DNA of 64,000 bases from Peribacillus loiseleuriae (GCF_001183985.1 NZ_LFZW01000001.1:4803621-4867620); one strand, 5' to 3'; counted from the stretch's first letter, positions 52,636 through 63,659 are shown. Translations and numbers: made by a program. Notes: generated by a model not told the origin, from the letters alone.

Positions 52636-55612
52636 CCGAAAAACATTAAAAGTAAAAATTGCGGCAATTGGAAGCGGGAAATACTCCATTGCCGTCGTCA
52701 CCCCTGAAAATACATATGTAAACCCTGAATCTGTTCGTAGGCTGTTATTCTCTTGGGATGAAGCAAGCTTCTACGGCACTAGACTGACGGTAGATGCGAT
52801 CGATACCATTCCCGTATTTATCGTCAATGCCTGGGTCCTCTTGAATTTATTTGCTAAAGAAGGATTTAACTCATTTATTGACTGGGAATGGTCAGAACTC
52901 TCTTCTCTATGTCTCTCTGCCGCACCTGTCCTTCATGAAGCAATTGAAAAGGGTGTGCCCGTTCCAGACTTTACTAGCCTGCAAAATGAACAGGTCGGTT
53001 GGACATTGCCAGAGGAAGTGCTGGAGGAATTCGTACCTGCTTTTTGGGAAGAAAAGGTCTACACAGATATTCACGCTGAAAATGAAGAAACCAAACAGGC
53101 GTTTATTGAGGCATGGTATAACGATGCAGCGAACGCCTATCTTTCCGGCTATTCAAGCCTAAAAAATAAATGGGATGAGGCACTTACTGCTTTAAAAGAC
53201 ACTCGACTTACAGCTGATGAATTGCAAACCTTTTTTGATGAAGAAAGCTGGAGTGCTTGGTTAGGGATTGAAGAAAATGCTAACCCTTTCGTAATCGGGT
53301 TGAAGTTAACGGAGCCTATAGACGGAGTAGGTCCGTGGAATTTGACTACCTTTTTACGTTCAAAAAAAGAAGAAAATATTGTGATTGATTATCCTGCAAA
53401 ACGATTACCACGCGGCTGGAATAAATATGCCAGTGAAATCAAACGAACCGTTCAACGCTGGGTTTCCGTCATTCCATGGCTTGGCAATGAAGCGAATGGT
53501 TTCAAAGATGAACTAAGTGAGCCTGAAGCTTGGGATTTTCTAACCGACGCTAGTGAAAAGCTGTTGTTTTTAGGAGCTGAAATCCTGCTTCCTTCTTGGT
53601 GGATGGCCCTAAAAGAGTCTTCCCTGAAAGTTAGAGCGAGAGTAAAAAGCTCTTCAAATCGCGGTCCTTCGTATGTTGGATTGCAAGCCTTAATGGACTT
53701 TGACTGGAGATTTTCCTTGAATGGAGAAGACCTTTCAGAAGCTGAATTCCAAAATCTCGTAAATGAAAAACGACGCCTTGTCTATATCCGTGGACAATGG
53801 GTCAAGCTGGATCCGCAATTCATCAAACAAATTCAAGAACTTATGGAAACCGCCAACGACAAAGGCTTACAGTTAACCGATTTACTGCAGCAGGAATTTA
53901 TGAATGAACAAGATGAAGTGGAAGATGATGATACGAACCAAATGCTACAAATCCAATTTGAATTAAATCAAGAGCTACGTAAAATGGTCAGCCGTTTACG
54001 TGAAACGAAGAACATTCCGATTCTGCCTGCTCCGAAGACCTTCCAAGGTGAGCTCAGACCTTATCAATCACTTGGTATGAGCTGGTTGCTATTTCTGCGG
54101 GAGCATGGCTTTGGCGCCTGCCTAGCAGATGATATGGGTCTTGGAAAGACTGTTCAAATGATTACCTACTTACAGCACGTAAAAGAACTGCAACACACGG
54201 AGAGTACCTCTTCAATTGAAGTGGAAGAACAAGCTGTGGCTGTCGCTCCTCAAGCTATTGTGGAAACCCAAGAAAATGAAGATGATGTTGAGGGAAGCAC
54301 AACCGAAGACGTTCAGGATATTCAAAAAGAAGCGATCCCTGTTCAAGCCTCCCTTATTATATGTCCAACATCTGTCCTTGGAAATTGGCAGCGGGAACTG
54401 GAACGATTCTCACCAAATTTAAAAGTTCATCTGCATTACGGTACAACTCGTGTGAAAGGTGAAGCCTTTGTTCAGACAATCGCAAAATATGATATTGTGT
54501 TGACTTCATACGGTATTACTCATCATGATTTTGATGCTCTCTCATCCGTTTATTGGAATACGATTATTCTTGATGAAGCGCAAAATATTAAAAATTCCCA
54601 AACAAAGCAATCTCGTTCTGTTCGGAAGTTTAAAGGCCGCCACCATGTCGCTCTTACCGGTACACCAATGGAAAACCGATTAAGCGAATTATGGGCAATT
54701 TTTGATTTTATCAACAAAGGCTATCTTGGATCGCTTAAGCAATTCTCGGATAAATATGTAGCTACGATTGAACGTGAAGATCAAAAGGATAAAATTAAAG
54801 AGCTGCAACGCCTGATTACACCATTTCTGTTAAGAAGAACGAAAAAGGATAAAGATGTCGCCCTTAATCTTCCTGATAAACAGGAGCAAAAGGAATATGT
54901 TCCTTTAACAACGGAACAGGCTTCACTCTATGAACAACTCATTAAAGATACCTTTACAGACATTGAGAAGCTGTCAGCGTTTGAGAAAAAGGGAATCATT
55001 CTGAAGATGCTAAACAAATTGAAGCAATTGTGCAACCACCCTGCTTTATACTTAAAAGAAGATGCCACATCAGATATTATGGCAAAAAGCAAACGATCAG
55101 GTAAACTAGAAAAGCTAACCGAGCTGATTGATGCTGTTCAGGAAAACCAAGAAAGCTGTCTTATTTTTACACAATATATTGGGATGGGAAATATGATGAA
55201 AGAATTGCTAGAGAAGCGATATAACATCGAAGTACCTTTTCTAAACGGCAGTGCCAGTAAAGCGCAGCGAGATACGATGATTTCTAGATTCCAGGCAGGT
55301 GAATTTCCGATATTCATCCTATCGCTAAAAGCAGGCGGAACTGGATTGAACTTAACCACAGCCAATCATGTTATTCACTATGACCGCTGGTGGAATCCTG
55401 CCGTCGAGAATCAGGCAACCGATCGAGCTTACCGGATTGGTCAAAAACGTTTTGTCCATGTGCATAAGCTCATTTGCACTGGAACTCTTGAAGAAAAAAT
55501 TGACTCGATGATTGATAAAAAACAAGCTTTGAACGACGAAATCATTAACAGTGACAATTGGATTACCGAATTATCAACCGACGAAATTCGGGATCTTGTG
55601 TCGTTACATTAA
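52628..55612 (+). CDS. ywqA: SNF2-family helicase/ATPase, YwqA-like
   Basis: The 994-residue protein has an N-terminal bacterial SNF2-associated region (about 1-470) and then the two-lobed SWI2/SNF2 motor. Motif I is ADDMGLGKT (about 502), the DEAH-like box is DEAQNIKN (about 649), motif III is ALTGTPMENRLSELW, and the C-terminal lobe has LSLKAGGTGLNLT and DRAYRIGQ. It translocates on double-stranded DNA using ATP. An acidic stretch of about 50 residues (e.g. VETQENEDDVEGSTTEDVQD, about 530-575) is inserted between motifs I and Ia. It is slightly longer than B. subtilis YwqA (about 920). A shredded copy of its 3' end lies at 63.7 kb. Confidence 0.92.
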   Translation: MDNRKTLKVKIAAIGSGKYSIAVVTPENTYVNPESVRRLLFSWDEASFYGTRLTVDAIDTIPVFIVNAWVLLNLFAKEGFNSFIDWEWSELSSLCLSAAPVLHEAIEKGVPVPDFTSLQNEQVGWTLPEEVLEEFVPAFWEEKVYTDIHAENEETKQAFIEAWYNDAANAYLSGYSSLKNKWDEALTALKDTRLTADELQTFFDEESWSAWLGIEENANPFVIGLKLTEPIDGVGPWNLTTFLRSKKEENIVIDYPAKRLPRGWNKYASEIKRTVQRWVSVIPWLGNEANGFKDELSEPEAWDFLTDASEKLLFLGAEILLPSWWMALKESSLKVRARVKSSSNRGPSYVGLQALMDFDWRFSLNGEDLSEAEFQNLVNEKRRLVYIRGQWVKLDPQFIKQIQELMETANDKGLQLTDLLQQEFMNEQDEVEDDDTNQMLQIQFELNQELRKMVSRLRETKNIPILPAPKTFQGELRPYQSLGMSWLLFLREHGFGACLADDMGLGKTVQMITYLQHVKELQHTESTSSIEVEEQAVAVAPQAIVETQENEDDVEGSTTEDVQDIQKEAIPVQASLIICPTSVLGNWQRELERFSPNLKVHLHYGTTRVKGEAFVQTIAKYDIVLTSYGITHHDFDALSSVYWNTIILDEAQNIKNSQTKQSRSVRKFKGRHHVALTGTPMENRLSELWAIFDFINKGYLGSLKQFSDKYVATIEREDQKDKIKELQRLITPFLLRRTKKDKDVALNLPDKQEQKEYVPLTTEQASLYEQLIKDTFTDIEKLSAFEKKGIILKMLNKLKQLCNHPALYLKEDATSDIMAKSKRSGKLEKLTELIDAVQENQESCLIFTQYIGMGNMMKELLEKRYNIEVPFLNGSASKAQRDTMISRFQAGEFPIFILSLKAGGTGLNLTTANHVIHYDRWWNPAVENQATDRAYRIGQKRFVHVHKLICTGTLEEKIDSMIDKKQALNDEIINSDNWITELSTDEIRDLVSLH

Positions 55613-55650
55613 TACAAAGGCACTTTTCGCAAACTCTGCTACAAGTAACC

Positions 55651-55686
55651 AAAAACGGAACCTCGCAATTGTGAGGTTCCGTTTTT
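55651..55686. terminator. Bidirectional terminator between ywqA and the PHP-SLH gene
   Basis: AAAAACGGAACCTCGCAATT is followed by the perfect complement GTGAGGTTCCGTTTTT. The two genes converge here. Confidence 0.9.
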
Positions 55687-55697
55687 GGATTCATAGA

Positions 55698-58600
55698 TTA
55701 GAAAACCTTTAGTTGTTCTAATGATCGGTAAAGAATGACTGCCGCTTCTGCACGAGTTACATTCGCTTTTGGGTCAAAGGTTTTGTTTGTTCGACCTTTT
55801 ACAATACCTAATGCTGCTGATTTATTAACAGCGTCTTTTGCAAAAGAACTGATTTTCGAATCATCTACAAAAGTTTTAGTAGTGTCAAGATTGAGAAAGA
55901 GAGAATCATCCTGATATTGAATGGCACGAATAGTCATCGCTGCGATTTCTTCACGTGTAATCAACCCCTCTGGGTCGAAACGATCCTTCGTTTTACCTTT
56001 AATAATTCCTGCACGATATGCCGCTTCGATGCCTGGGTATGCCCACTCTTTACTCTTCGCGACATCTTTGAATGTCCCTTCGTAAGAGCTAAGTGGTAGA
56101 TTTAATGCACGAGTAATTAACACCGTAAATTCAGCTCGTGTAATATCTCCAGCCGGATCGAACATCGTACTTGTCTTCCCAGCTGTAATAGAACGAGATG
56201 CCAATACTTCAATTTCATCCTGTGCCCAATAATTTCGAATATCATTAAACGTCTTAGCTGTCTCTAAAATTACAAATTTTGAGAAGTGATGTGTTTGAAA
56301 AACTAATTTGTCATTTACATATTTCCCGCCAACATATTCAAACGCGCCTGTTTTTTCATTCATGAAGTAGGCAGCCACTTTACGCTTGTCCTTTAAAGAA
56401 GCTGAATCAACCGCGATTTTTACTTCAATTGGTTTAGAAAACAATGAAACGTTTGATGATTTCCCGTCTTTTTCAACCGTAATCGTGAAATCATATACAT
56501 CAGAAAGTACTTTTCCTTGTACAACATGTACTACGTCTTTCGCAAGTGTCACAATAATGGATGCTTTGCTTGATGAGGCTGCCTCCATATCTTTCAATAT
56601 ATTGTGTGGAATGGAAATTTCCGTCTTACCTGCTTGTATTGTAAACAGTTTGTTTGAATTTACTAGACTTTTCAAGACAGAAAGAGGGATCTCTGCCTTA
56701 ACTGTTGGTACTGCTGAAGTTGGGGCAGAAATAACTACCTTTACTTCTTTTGCTTTCGAATCTTTTATTTGATCTAAAACAGCCTCTTGATTAATAACAC
56801 CATTTACTGGTTCATTCGTAGAAGGTTGTGATGGATCTTTTGACCCTCCTGGTCCAACTGGATTTCCTGAATTTGATGATCCTCCTGACCCTCCTGGGTT
56901 AACTGGATTTCCTGGTTCTGATGGCTCTTCTGAATCTCCTGAATTCACTTTTAATTCTTTAGTATCACGTACTCGAATTCGTTTACCGCTCGCGAATCCA
57001 CCAGATATGCCGACAGCTTCAAGTGTGTCACCAACCTTCATACTTGGTACTTTACCTGACTGGTTTGCGATGTATCCGTCTACGAAGACAAGCAAATCAC
57101 CGGAACCGTCATTGATAAGATATGAGCTTTCGTCAGCAATGGAAATGACTTTACCTGTTGCTTTCACTAACAGTCCTAAATTTTCATCAGCTGTCGCTGT
57201 ACCAGTAGTCAATTCTTTCGGTTGAAGAGGTTCACCAGTACCGATTTTAATAACGTCATGAGAGAATTTGATAAACTCTAATTCTTTGTTATTATCAAAA
57301 GTCTTCATATGGCCATAAACACGTACTTTATCGCCTGGTTTTAAAGAACCTTCTGGAACTTCTTGGAATGCCATGATGCCGCCAGTTTCATCCTGTAGGT
57401 TGAAAGCATCGAAGAATACTCCTGCTCCAGTCGTAACCGTACCTTCCACAACAACGTCTATGTCATCTGCTAATTTTCTAACGTCAGCAATTTTTGAAAC
57501 CTTTGTTTCACGATCTGCTAACCAATTTATCGCATTTAGTGATAATTCGTCGTTTCCTTTTGGTTCATATGATTCATCCATTTGTTTGTCATTAAAGATG
57601 TTCATGCCAGAAACAACAATACGTCCATTATTATCAATTTCCTCTGATGCGATTAACGGAATAGCTGATCCACCCGTCTCATCAGAAACAGCGTCATACG
57701 TGAATCCACCTTTTATATTGCCTTGATACGTTGTTTCATTTCCTTTGGCAAGGATCGTAACTGTACCTTCTTCAACTAGCGGCTGATTATTAGCTCCAGA
57801 CAAACTTGTTCCGCTATAGTAATCGACGAAAGATACGCGATCCGTAATATAATTGGCAACTAATCCAGGGAATACTCTAACAGCATACGGACTAACTTTT
57901 GGATCACTCCAGAAATTTCCGGTTTTGCTATCATCAAGTACTCCATCATGACCCATTCTGATTTTGGAGCCCATTTCACTCAGCAAGTTGTTATTTATAG
58001 TAGGATCTGTGGAACCATTGTTGCTCTTTCCAGCCATTAATAAGGAACCGCCATTTTTCACAAACATTGCAACTGCAGTATTTTCAGCAGTTGAAAGGGC
58101 TGTTCTTGCATGAGTTAGCACTAATACTTTTACGTCCTTTAGCACTTCATCTGTCAGCGTTACTTTATTTTCTGTTACAGTGTATCCTTCTTTTTGAAGA
58201 AGAAGTGTAAAAGCTTTTAAGTTATCCTTATACGATCCACTGTCAGCACTTGTATTTTCGTTGCCGTGGTTCGCATCGATTAATACTTTAATTCCAAGTG
58301 GTTCTTTAATTTTTACCGGTAACGTATACTTCACATCACCAAGATTGAGACCTTCATTTGAGGTCACAACTACAATCAGTTGATGGTCACCTTTTATTGG
58401 GCTTGCCCATGTCGTTTTTGCAGCGGCTGAGCTCTTAGTTAAGATAGATGAAATATTATTTGTTCCGATAAAATGATCAGGTTTTACTTCATCGTAATAG
58501 AAGTCTACCTTAAGGTTTTTTACAACTTCCGTACCGTTATTAGCAACTGTTGCCGTTAATGTAGAAGGGTTCCCGCCAATAATAACGCCACCATCAATAT

Positions 58601-61600
58601 TAATATCATTTACTTTCACATCAACAGATTCTTCTTTTGACCAGATTGGTGAAGAATAAATCCGTTCGCCATCCATTTGTGTAACTTTAACGACAAACCA
58701 CTGTTGGCCTCCGTTTACCGTATAGGATGGATTCCATGTGAAGTCTTTTTCCATAGGAGAAATAGAATCCACCACTTTTCCACCATTCGTAATCAATTCA
58801 ACCTTTGCAATTCTATCATCTGATTTGTAAGAAGTCGGAAGATATTTAAAGTCACTATCATTATGTGCTTCGGCTACCAAGTCGCTTCCTTTAATGTCAA
58901 ACTTTAATGTTTTGCTATCAACTGTGGAACCCATATAGTATCCATTGGCTAAAACATCCAAAGTGAAATTTGGATCTTCTTCCATGTATACGCGCATATT
59001 ACGCATAGAATGCAGAAGGGATTCTTGAGAAAGATCATCCGCAACGATAACTGTACGAGCATTTACTTGGCCCCACGTTCCTTCATGGTTATCTTCACCA
59101 TAAGTTGGCGCTACATGCCAGCCTAAATCTAATGCCGAGTAGAATTTACCTTCAGCATTTGCATATCCATAGTGTCCAGAACCATTTCCAACTTCTAACA
59201 TTGTAAATAATTTATCTACATCTTTATTGTACGGTTTAAAGTTGTTAAAAGCATTTGCAGACATATCTGGGTGATTAAATTGGCCAACGATGTCATCGTA
59301 TGTCATGACCCATGCATAATATTGGCTTAAGTCTTGGTACTGCTTCCCATTAATGTTTCGATCGATAAAATTATCTGAACCGAAGATATTTGAATGCCCC
59401 CATGTAGTAGAGGTCATTTCAAATGCCGGGAATACGACATAATCACTTTTTGTGTATTCTTTGGCAAGGTCTTTGGTTAATTGCCACTGATCACCACCAG
59501 TACGTTCCTGCATACCATCACGAACGACAGTATCTGTACCAAGTTTTTCAGGGTCAATATCATGTGAATGGTCAGAGAATGCAAACCAATCGTAATGATG
59601 GGCTTTCCCTGCTTTTACGGCAGCCTCAGGTGTACCTGCACCATCATGTGAGATGTTTGTGTGGTTATGTGTTGTGCCACGGTAGTGATTTCCACCTGTA
59701 AAGCGTGAAACAACTTCAAACGTCCATTGTTTTTCACTTGCGTTACCATTTACATCTTTTGCCGAAACCTTCACGGTGTGCTTTCCAAGTGAAAGTTCGT
59801 TCTCAGGTGTGTATTTCACCTGTGTTTTGCTAATGGATGCAGCTGGTGCTTTTAGCTCTTGATCATCCAACCACATTTGTACTGTTTTGTCATCAACACC
59901 GCTTGGGTCGTTAATTAAGGCGGATATTTCAGGTTTTTGACTTTCTACTTTCGTATTATCTTGCGGCGTTTCACCGCTAATGGCTGGTCCAACAGTATCA
60001 TCGATTACCTTTACTTCATATGGGACTGTACTTGTTCCAGCTGTTTGCGCTTGCTCTCCTGCTTTAGCTTCAATATAATAATCGAAACCATTTTGAGGTA
60101 CATTGACTGCTTCTAATGTTACTGTGTAGCGACCTTCACTGCCTTTGACCATTGGCAATGCAGTATATTCTGTAGTTCCGGAAGCTCTGTAGTATGCAGT
60201 AACCGTTTCTGCCCCATCCGCATTTGCTTCAAATTCTACATTTGTTTCTTTGTAAACTTCGGTTAATGCTGAATGTGCGATACCTAGAATTGGAGCAATG
60301 TCCATAGCATCACGAGGGTAAAGTTGGTACCCATTAGTGGCAGACACATTTGTGGTATATTGGCCTAATATACCAGTAACCGTATAGCTTTTACCCGTCA
60401 CAAGGTGATTATCTGGAATAACGCCTGTTGCTCCCATAACCCTTAAGGTTGTTGTTTTATTATTTTCATCGATAAATGTCACATTCCAATTCGGAGGCGT
60501 ACTTGCAGTAGCTGAAACCTTTCCAGTTACTGTTACAAGACTTCCTTCTAATGGCTCAGCCACTGCATACGTATTTAAATCATTAATCGTAAGTTTTCTT
60601 GGTTCTGGTATTGGATTGCCCTCACTAACTTTCACAATGGAGGTGGGTTCAAATTCTGTTAAACCGTTGTAAAATATTACTTTACCGGTAATTCTTAATT
60701 GATCTCCTTTGACAACCTTAAATCCTGTTTCTAAAGAACCACTAAAGATGTTCATTCCACCTGTAGCATCTTGGAGATAAAAGTTCTGCTTTTGTGTACC
60801 GAGAATTTGAGTATCAACTGTTGCTACACCCTCAACCGTGAAAAGCTTATTTAAGTTTACGGGCTGACCCTTAGTATCAGACTCTCGGACGGCCTGAATT
60901 GATGAAACCACAGATGTATCTGCTTTTGTAACTGAAACCGGGACGCTTTCTAACATGATTCCCTTGTTACTGTTCGTAGTTTGAGTTACGTATACTGTAT
61001 CAGGAGCATTTTTAATCGTAATCGCAAAATCTCCTGCTGTACCTGCTTTTACTTCATTAGTAACTAAACTTTCATTCACATTCGCTTGATCATTCGGATA
61101 GACATTGATCGTTGCATTTGCTACCGCTGTACTCGCACTGCCTATTAATGTTCCTACCCCACTATTAACTGAATAACTTAATTTTGCTTGATTAACTGAT
61201 GCACTTGCAACAGCTACGTTAATTTGAATGGCTGTACTTTCATCCAATTTATCCTGTTTTGCAGAAACAAATACAGATGTTAGGGCTTTAGCAGATGTAA
61301 AGTTGATAGTAAAGGAACCGTCTACTTCCGCTGTAGCCGTTCCAAGGACTTCCCCTTTAGATGCATTTTCATATACATAAACAGTCGAACCTGGTTCAAC
61401 CGCTTCTGCTGCACCATTTACTGTTACAGTATCTGCTTGTTTTAAAAATTGAATATTCATTCCTTTTGGTTGCAAGCTTGTAACTGGAACCATTGGAGCT
61501 TCCGTTGGGCTTGCAGTGTTTCGTGGTGCAGCAACTGCACCTACATAGAAGTCTGTTGCGTTATCATCCGTATCCCATGCATTTCCTAGCCCAGATGCCG

Positions 61601-62168
61601 GATCTACGTTTGCATAAGGTCGACGCTGAACACTTGTGGTATTTGACGGAGCCTTTGTTGGTGCAGATCCTTCATAGGCATTTGCAGCTCCGATACCAAC
61701 AAAATCAATTGTACCTTCTGGTTTTGCTCCTGTTGCTGCAGTAGCATTATCGAATAAGGCGACTTTTGCACCTGTACCCGACATGGCTATTGAGCCTGTG
61801 GCATCTGGTGTAGGGGTATCAACCCCATTTGCACCACCAGCTTCCGCAATTAGGTAATAGCCATGGGCCTGAATTGTGCCAGCTAATGGAGTCACTGACC
61901 ATGTTGTTCCGGTCGATGAGGCATATTGCACGGACCATCCATCAAGTGAAACTACCTGATCAGTAGGATTGTATAATTCAATAAAGTCTTTATTATATGG
62001 TGCCCCTGCATTACCTCCTCCACCAAAATAGTGTGAGATTACAATATGATTAACCTGTTCCGCAGCAGCCTTGCCAATTAAACTACTTGGCAAAAAGGTA
62101 CTAATTAATAGAAGTACTATCATGAACATGTTTGTCCAACGCTTAAACTTCCGGTTTCTTGCTCTCAT
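55698..62168 (-). CDS. Giant SLH-anchored surface protein with lamin-tail and CehA/PHP-type metallohydrolase domains
   Basis: The 2156-residue protein has a signal peptide (RWTNMFMIVLLLISTFLPSS..AAA) and a lamin-tail domain at about 36-150 (KDFIELYNPTDQVVSLDGWSV). Ig-like and OB-fold modules follow (FYLQDATGGMNIFSG). A PHP-type metallohydrolase at about 840-1160 shows THNHTNISHDG, DWFAFSDHSHDID, YGEDNHEGTWG. Then come CARDB-like and DUF4350/ThuA-like modules (LVLTHARTALS, VAMFVKNGGSLLMAG), a second OB-fold, a Gly/Pro/Ser linker (about 1760-1800) and three C-terminal SLH domains (ITRAEFTVLITRAL, ITREEIAAMTIRAI, VTRAEAAVILYRSL). It is probably an extracellular phosphoesterase or nuclease-like enzyme held on the wall; the substrate is unknown. 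The start follows AAAGGGATGG. Confidence 0.85.
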   Translation of the reverse strand: MRARNRKFKRWTNMFMIVLLLISTFLPSSLIGKAAAEQVNHIVISHYFGGGGNAGAPYNKDFIELYNPTDQVVSLDGWSVQYASSTGTTWSVTPLAGTIQAHGYYLIAEAGGANGVDTPTPDATGSIAMSGTGAKVALFDNATAATGAKPEGTIDFVGIGAANAYEGSAPTKAPSNTTSVQRRPYANVDPASGLGNAWDTDDNATDFYVGAVAAPRNTASPTEAPMVPVTSLQPKGMNIQFLKQADTVTVNGAAEAVEPGSTVYVYENASKGEVLGTATAEVDGSFTINFTSAKALTSVFVSAKQDKLDESTAIQINVAVASASVNQAKLSYSVNSGVGTLIGSASTAVANATINVYPNDQANVNESLVTNEVKAGTAGDFAITIKNAPDTVYVTQTTNSNKGIMLESVPVSVTKADTSVVSSIQAVRESDTKGQPVNLNKLFTVEGVATVDTQILGTQKQNFYLQDATGGMNIFSGSLETGFKVVKGDQLRITGKVIFYNGLTEFEPTSIVKVSEGNPIPEPRKLTINDLNTYAVAEPLEGSLVTVTGKVSATASTPPNWNVTFIDENNKTTTLRVMGATGVIPDNHLVTGKSYTVTGILGQYTTNVSATNGYQLYPRDAMDIAPILGIAHSALTEVYKETNVEFEANADGAETVTAYYRASGTTEYTALPMVKGSEGRYTVTLEAVNVPQNGFDYYIEAKAGEQAQTAGTSTVPYEVKVIDDTVGPAISGETPQDNTKVESQKPEISALINDPSGVDDKTVQMWLDDQELKAPAASISKTQVKYTPENELSLGKHTVKVSAKDVNGNASEKQWTFEVVSRFTGGNHYRGTTHNHTNISHDGAGTPEAAVKAGKAHHYDWFAFSDHSHDIDPEKLGTDTVVRDGMQERTGGDQWQLTKDLAKEYTKSDYVVFPAFEMTSTTWGHSNIFGSDNFIDRNINGKQYQDLSQYYAWVMTYDDIVGQFNHPDMSANAFNNFKPYNKDVDKLFTMLEVGNGSGHYGYANAEGKFYSALDLGWHVAPTYGEDNHEGTWGQVNARTVIVADDLSQESLLHSMRNMRVYMEEDPNFTLDVLANGYYMGSTVDSKTLKFDIKGSDLVAEAHNDSDFKYLPTSYKSDDRIAKVELITNGGKVVDSISPMEKDFTWNPSYTVNGGQQWFVVKVTQMDGERIYSSPIWSKEESVDVKVNDINIDGGVIIGGNPSTLTATVANNGTEVVKNLKVDFYYDEVKPDHFIGTNNISSILTKSSAAAKTTWASPIKGDHQLIVVVTSNEGLNLGDVKYTLPVKIKEPLGIKVLIDANHGNENTSADSGSYKDNLKAFTLLLQKEGYTVTENKVTLTDEVLKDVKVLVLTHARTALSTAENTAVAMFVKNGGSLLMAGKSNNGSTDPTINNNLLSEMGSKIRMGHDGVLDDSKTGNFWSDPKVSPYAVRVFPGLVANYITDRVSFVDYYSGTSLSGANNQPLVEEGTVTILAKGNETTYQGNIKGGFTYDAVSDETGGSAIPLIASEEIDNNGRIVVSGMNIFNDKQMDESYEPKGNDELSLNAINWLADRETKVSKIADVRKLADDIDVVVEGTVTTGAGVFFDAFNLQDETGGIMAFQEVPEGSLKPGDKVRVYGHMKTFDNNKELEFIKFSHDVIKIGTGEPLQPKELTTGTATADENLGLLVKATGKVISIADESSYLINDGSGDLLVFVDGYIANQSGKVPSMKVGDTLEAVGISGGFASGKRIRVRDTKELKVNSGDSEEPSEPGNPVNPGGSGGSSNSGNPVGPGGSKDPSQPSTNEPVNGVINQEAVLDQIKDSKAKEVKVVISAPTSAVPTVKAEIPLSVLKSLVNSNKLFTIQAGKTEISIPHNILKDMEAASSSKASIIVTLAKDVVHVVQGKVLSDVYDFTITVEKDGKSSNVSLFSKPIEVKIAVDSASLKDKRKVAAYFMNEKTGAFEYVGGKYVNDKLVFQTHHFSKFVILETAKTFNDIRNYWAQDEIEVLASRSITAGKTSTMFDPAGDITRAEFTVLITRALNLPLSSYEGTFKDVAKSKEWAYPGIEAAYRAGIIKGKTKDRFDPEGLITREEIAAMTIRAIQYQDDSLFLNLDTTKTFVDDSKISSFAKDAVNKSAALGIVKGRTNKTFDPKANVTRAEAAVILYRSLEQLKVF

Positions 62169-62407
62169 CCATCTACCATCCCTTTTATCACTTTTTTAAA
62201 TGCTCTATTATTCTACAAAAATTCTAGAATGAAAAATGTAATTTTATTGTAAAGTTATCGTAAATTATTACTAAGAAATTGTAATAACTTTTATTATTTA
62301 CAGACAAATATAAGAAAAATGTGATTATATAAAGAGGATGATAGTCTACTCTTCAATTTGATATTATCGAAAAATATTTCTATGTTAGTTCTAGGAGGAT
62401 TACTATA

Positions 62408-63610
62408 TTGTCACACGCCAACAGGTTTCAACAACTCTTGAAGGTCGGACCTCTAACCTTGATAGTATTATCTTTATTACTTCTTTCTTTTATTTCTTTC
62501 CCTTCGAACACATCGGCACATGCATATAGTGCTAGTTATACAAATATAAAGATGGATACTAAAAAAACAGAGGTTGTATTTTCAATTGATACTTTATCAA
62601 TATTAGAACTAATACCCCAAATAGACAAAAATGAGGACTGGATTCTTAATCAATTAGAAATTAAGCAGGAAAACCACCATTTAGAAGAATTAATTACAGA
62701 GGGCCTTACTCTTGATAAAGGAAATAAGGAACAAACACCCGAAATTGAGAAAATGGAAATTGAAAAAAAAGATCATAAAGAATTTCTTACAATCCATATG
62801 AGTTTCCCAGCTTTTTCTCCCGGGGATACGATTGTTTTTAATGATGGCTTTTATTTTAATGATACTGGAACCAATTATGTAAATTTCATTTCTGCATCTT
62901 ATATAGATGAAACGAGTGAAGCCGTATTAGAGGGGAAAAATCGAACTTGGACAATGCTGTTAACTGAGGTGCAACAAGAGCAGCAGCCAGGTGATGGACA
63001 AACTGTACAGTTAAATCCCGAACAAAAACAAACTGAACCAGAGCAGCCCGTTAAAATAACTACTTCATCTTCATGGTTTTCTTTTTTTAAACTTGGGATG
63101 AATCATATTTTATCAGGGTATGACCATTTATTATTTTTAATCGCGTTACTTCTAAGGAAACAAACATTGAAACAATACATTGGGATTGTGACTGCATTCA
63201 CGATTGCTCATAGTATTACATTAAGTTTATCGGTTTTAGATATCGTAAACCTCCCCTCTCTATTGGTAGAGTCTATCATTGCTTTAAGTATTGTTTATGT
63301 GGCATTAGAGAATATTTTCCGTGAGAAAATTCAATTTCGTTGGGGAATCACCTTCGCGTTTGGTCTGATTCATGGATTAGGATTCGCAGATTTATTAAAA
63401 GAAATGGCGTTACCAAAAAGTCAACTTGCAGCTGCATTATTTAGTTTCAACATTGGCATTGAAGTCATTCAAATTGGGATCGTCCTACTGTGCTTGCCTA
63501 TCCTTTTCTATTTGCATAAGTGGAAAGACTCATTAAAAATGATTCAATACTTATCCTGGATTATCGTAGCAGCAGGTCTGTACTTCTTGATAAATCAACT
63601 ATTCTTCTAG
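62408..63610 (+). CDS. HupE/UreJ-type membrane protein with secreted N-terminal domain
   Basis: The TTG start at 62408 follows CTAGGAGGATT. The 400-residue product has a signal or membrane helix (LTLIVLSLLLLSFISF), an extracellular region of about 180 residues with an acidic, Gln-rich linker, and a C-terminal HupE/UreJ_2 domain from about 225. That domain has GMNHILSGYDHLLFLIALLL, FTIAHSITLSLSVL and FGLIHGLGFADLL; the conserved His and Asp suggest nickel or other metal transport. The family occurs beside hydrogenases, ureases and also alone; no such enzyme is nearby. It is divergent from the giant SLH gene. Confidence 0.82.
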   Translation: MSHANRFQQLLKVGPLTLIVLSLLLLSFISFPSNTSAHAYSASYTNIKMDTKKTEVVFSIDTLSILELIPQIDKNEDWILNQLEIKQENHHLEELITEGLTLDKGNKEQTPEIEKMEIEKKDHKEFLTIHMSFPAFSPGDTIVFNDGFYFNDTGTNYVNFISASYIDETSEAVLEGKNRTWTMLLTEVQQEQQPGDGQTVQLNPEQKQTEPEQPVKITTSSSWFSFFKLGMNHILSGYDHLLFLIALLLRKQTLKQYIGIVTAFTIAHSITLSLSVLDIVNLPSLLVESIIALSIVYVALENIFREKIQFRWGITFAFGLIHGLGFADLLKEMALPKSQLAAALFSFNIGIEVIQIGIVLLCLPILFYLHKWKDSLKMIQYLSWIIVAAGLYFLINQLFF

Positions 63611-63659
63611 TTGTCTATTCGTTTAAATATGAAAACAAAAGCAAACGTTCACAACAATC

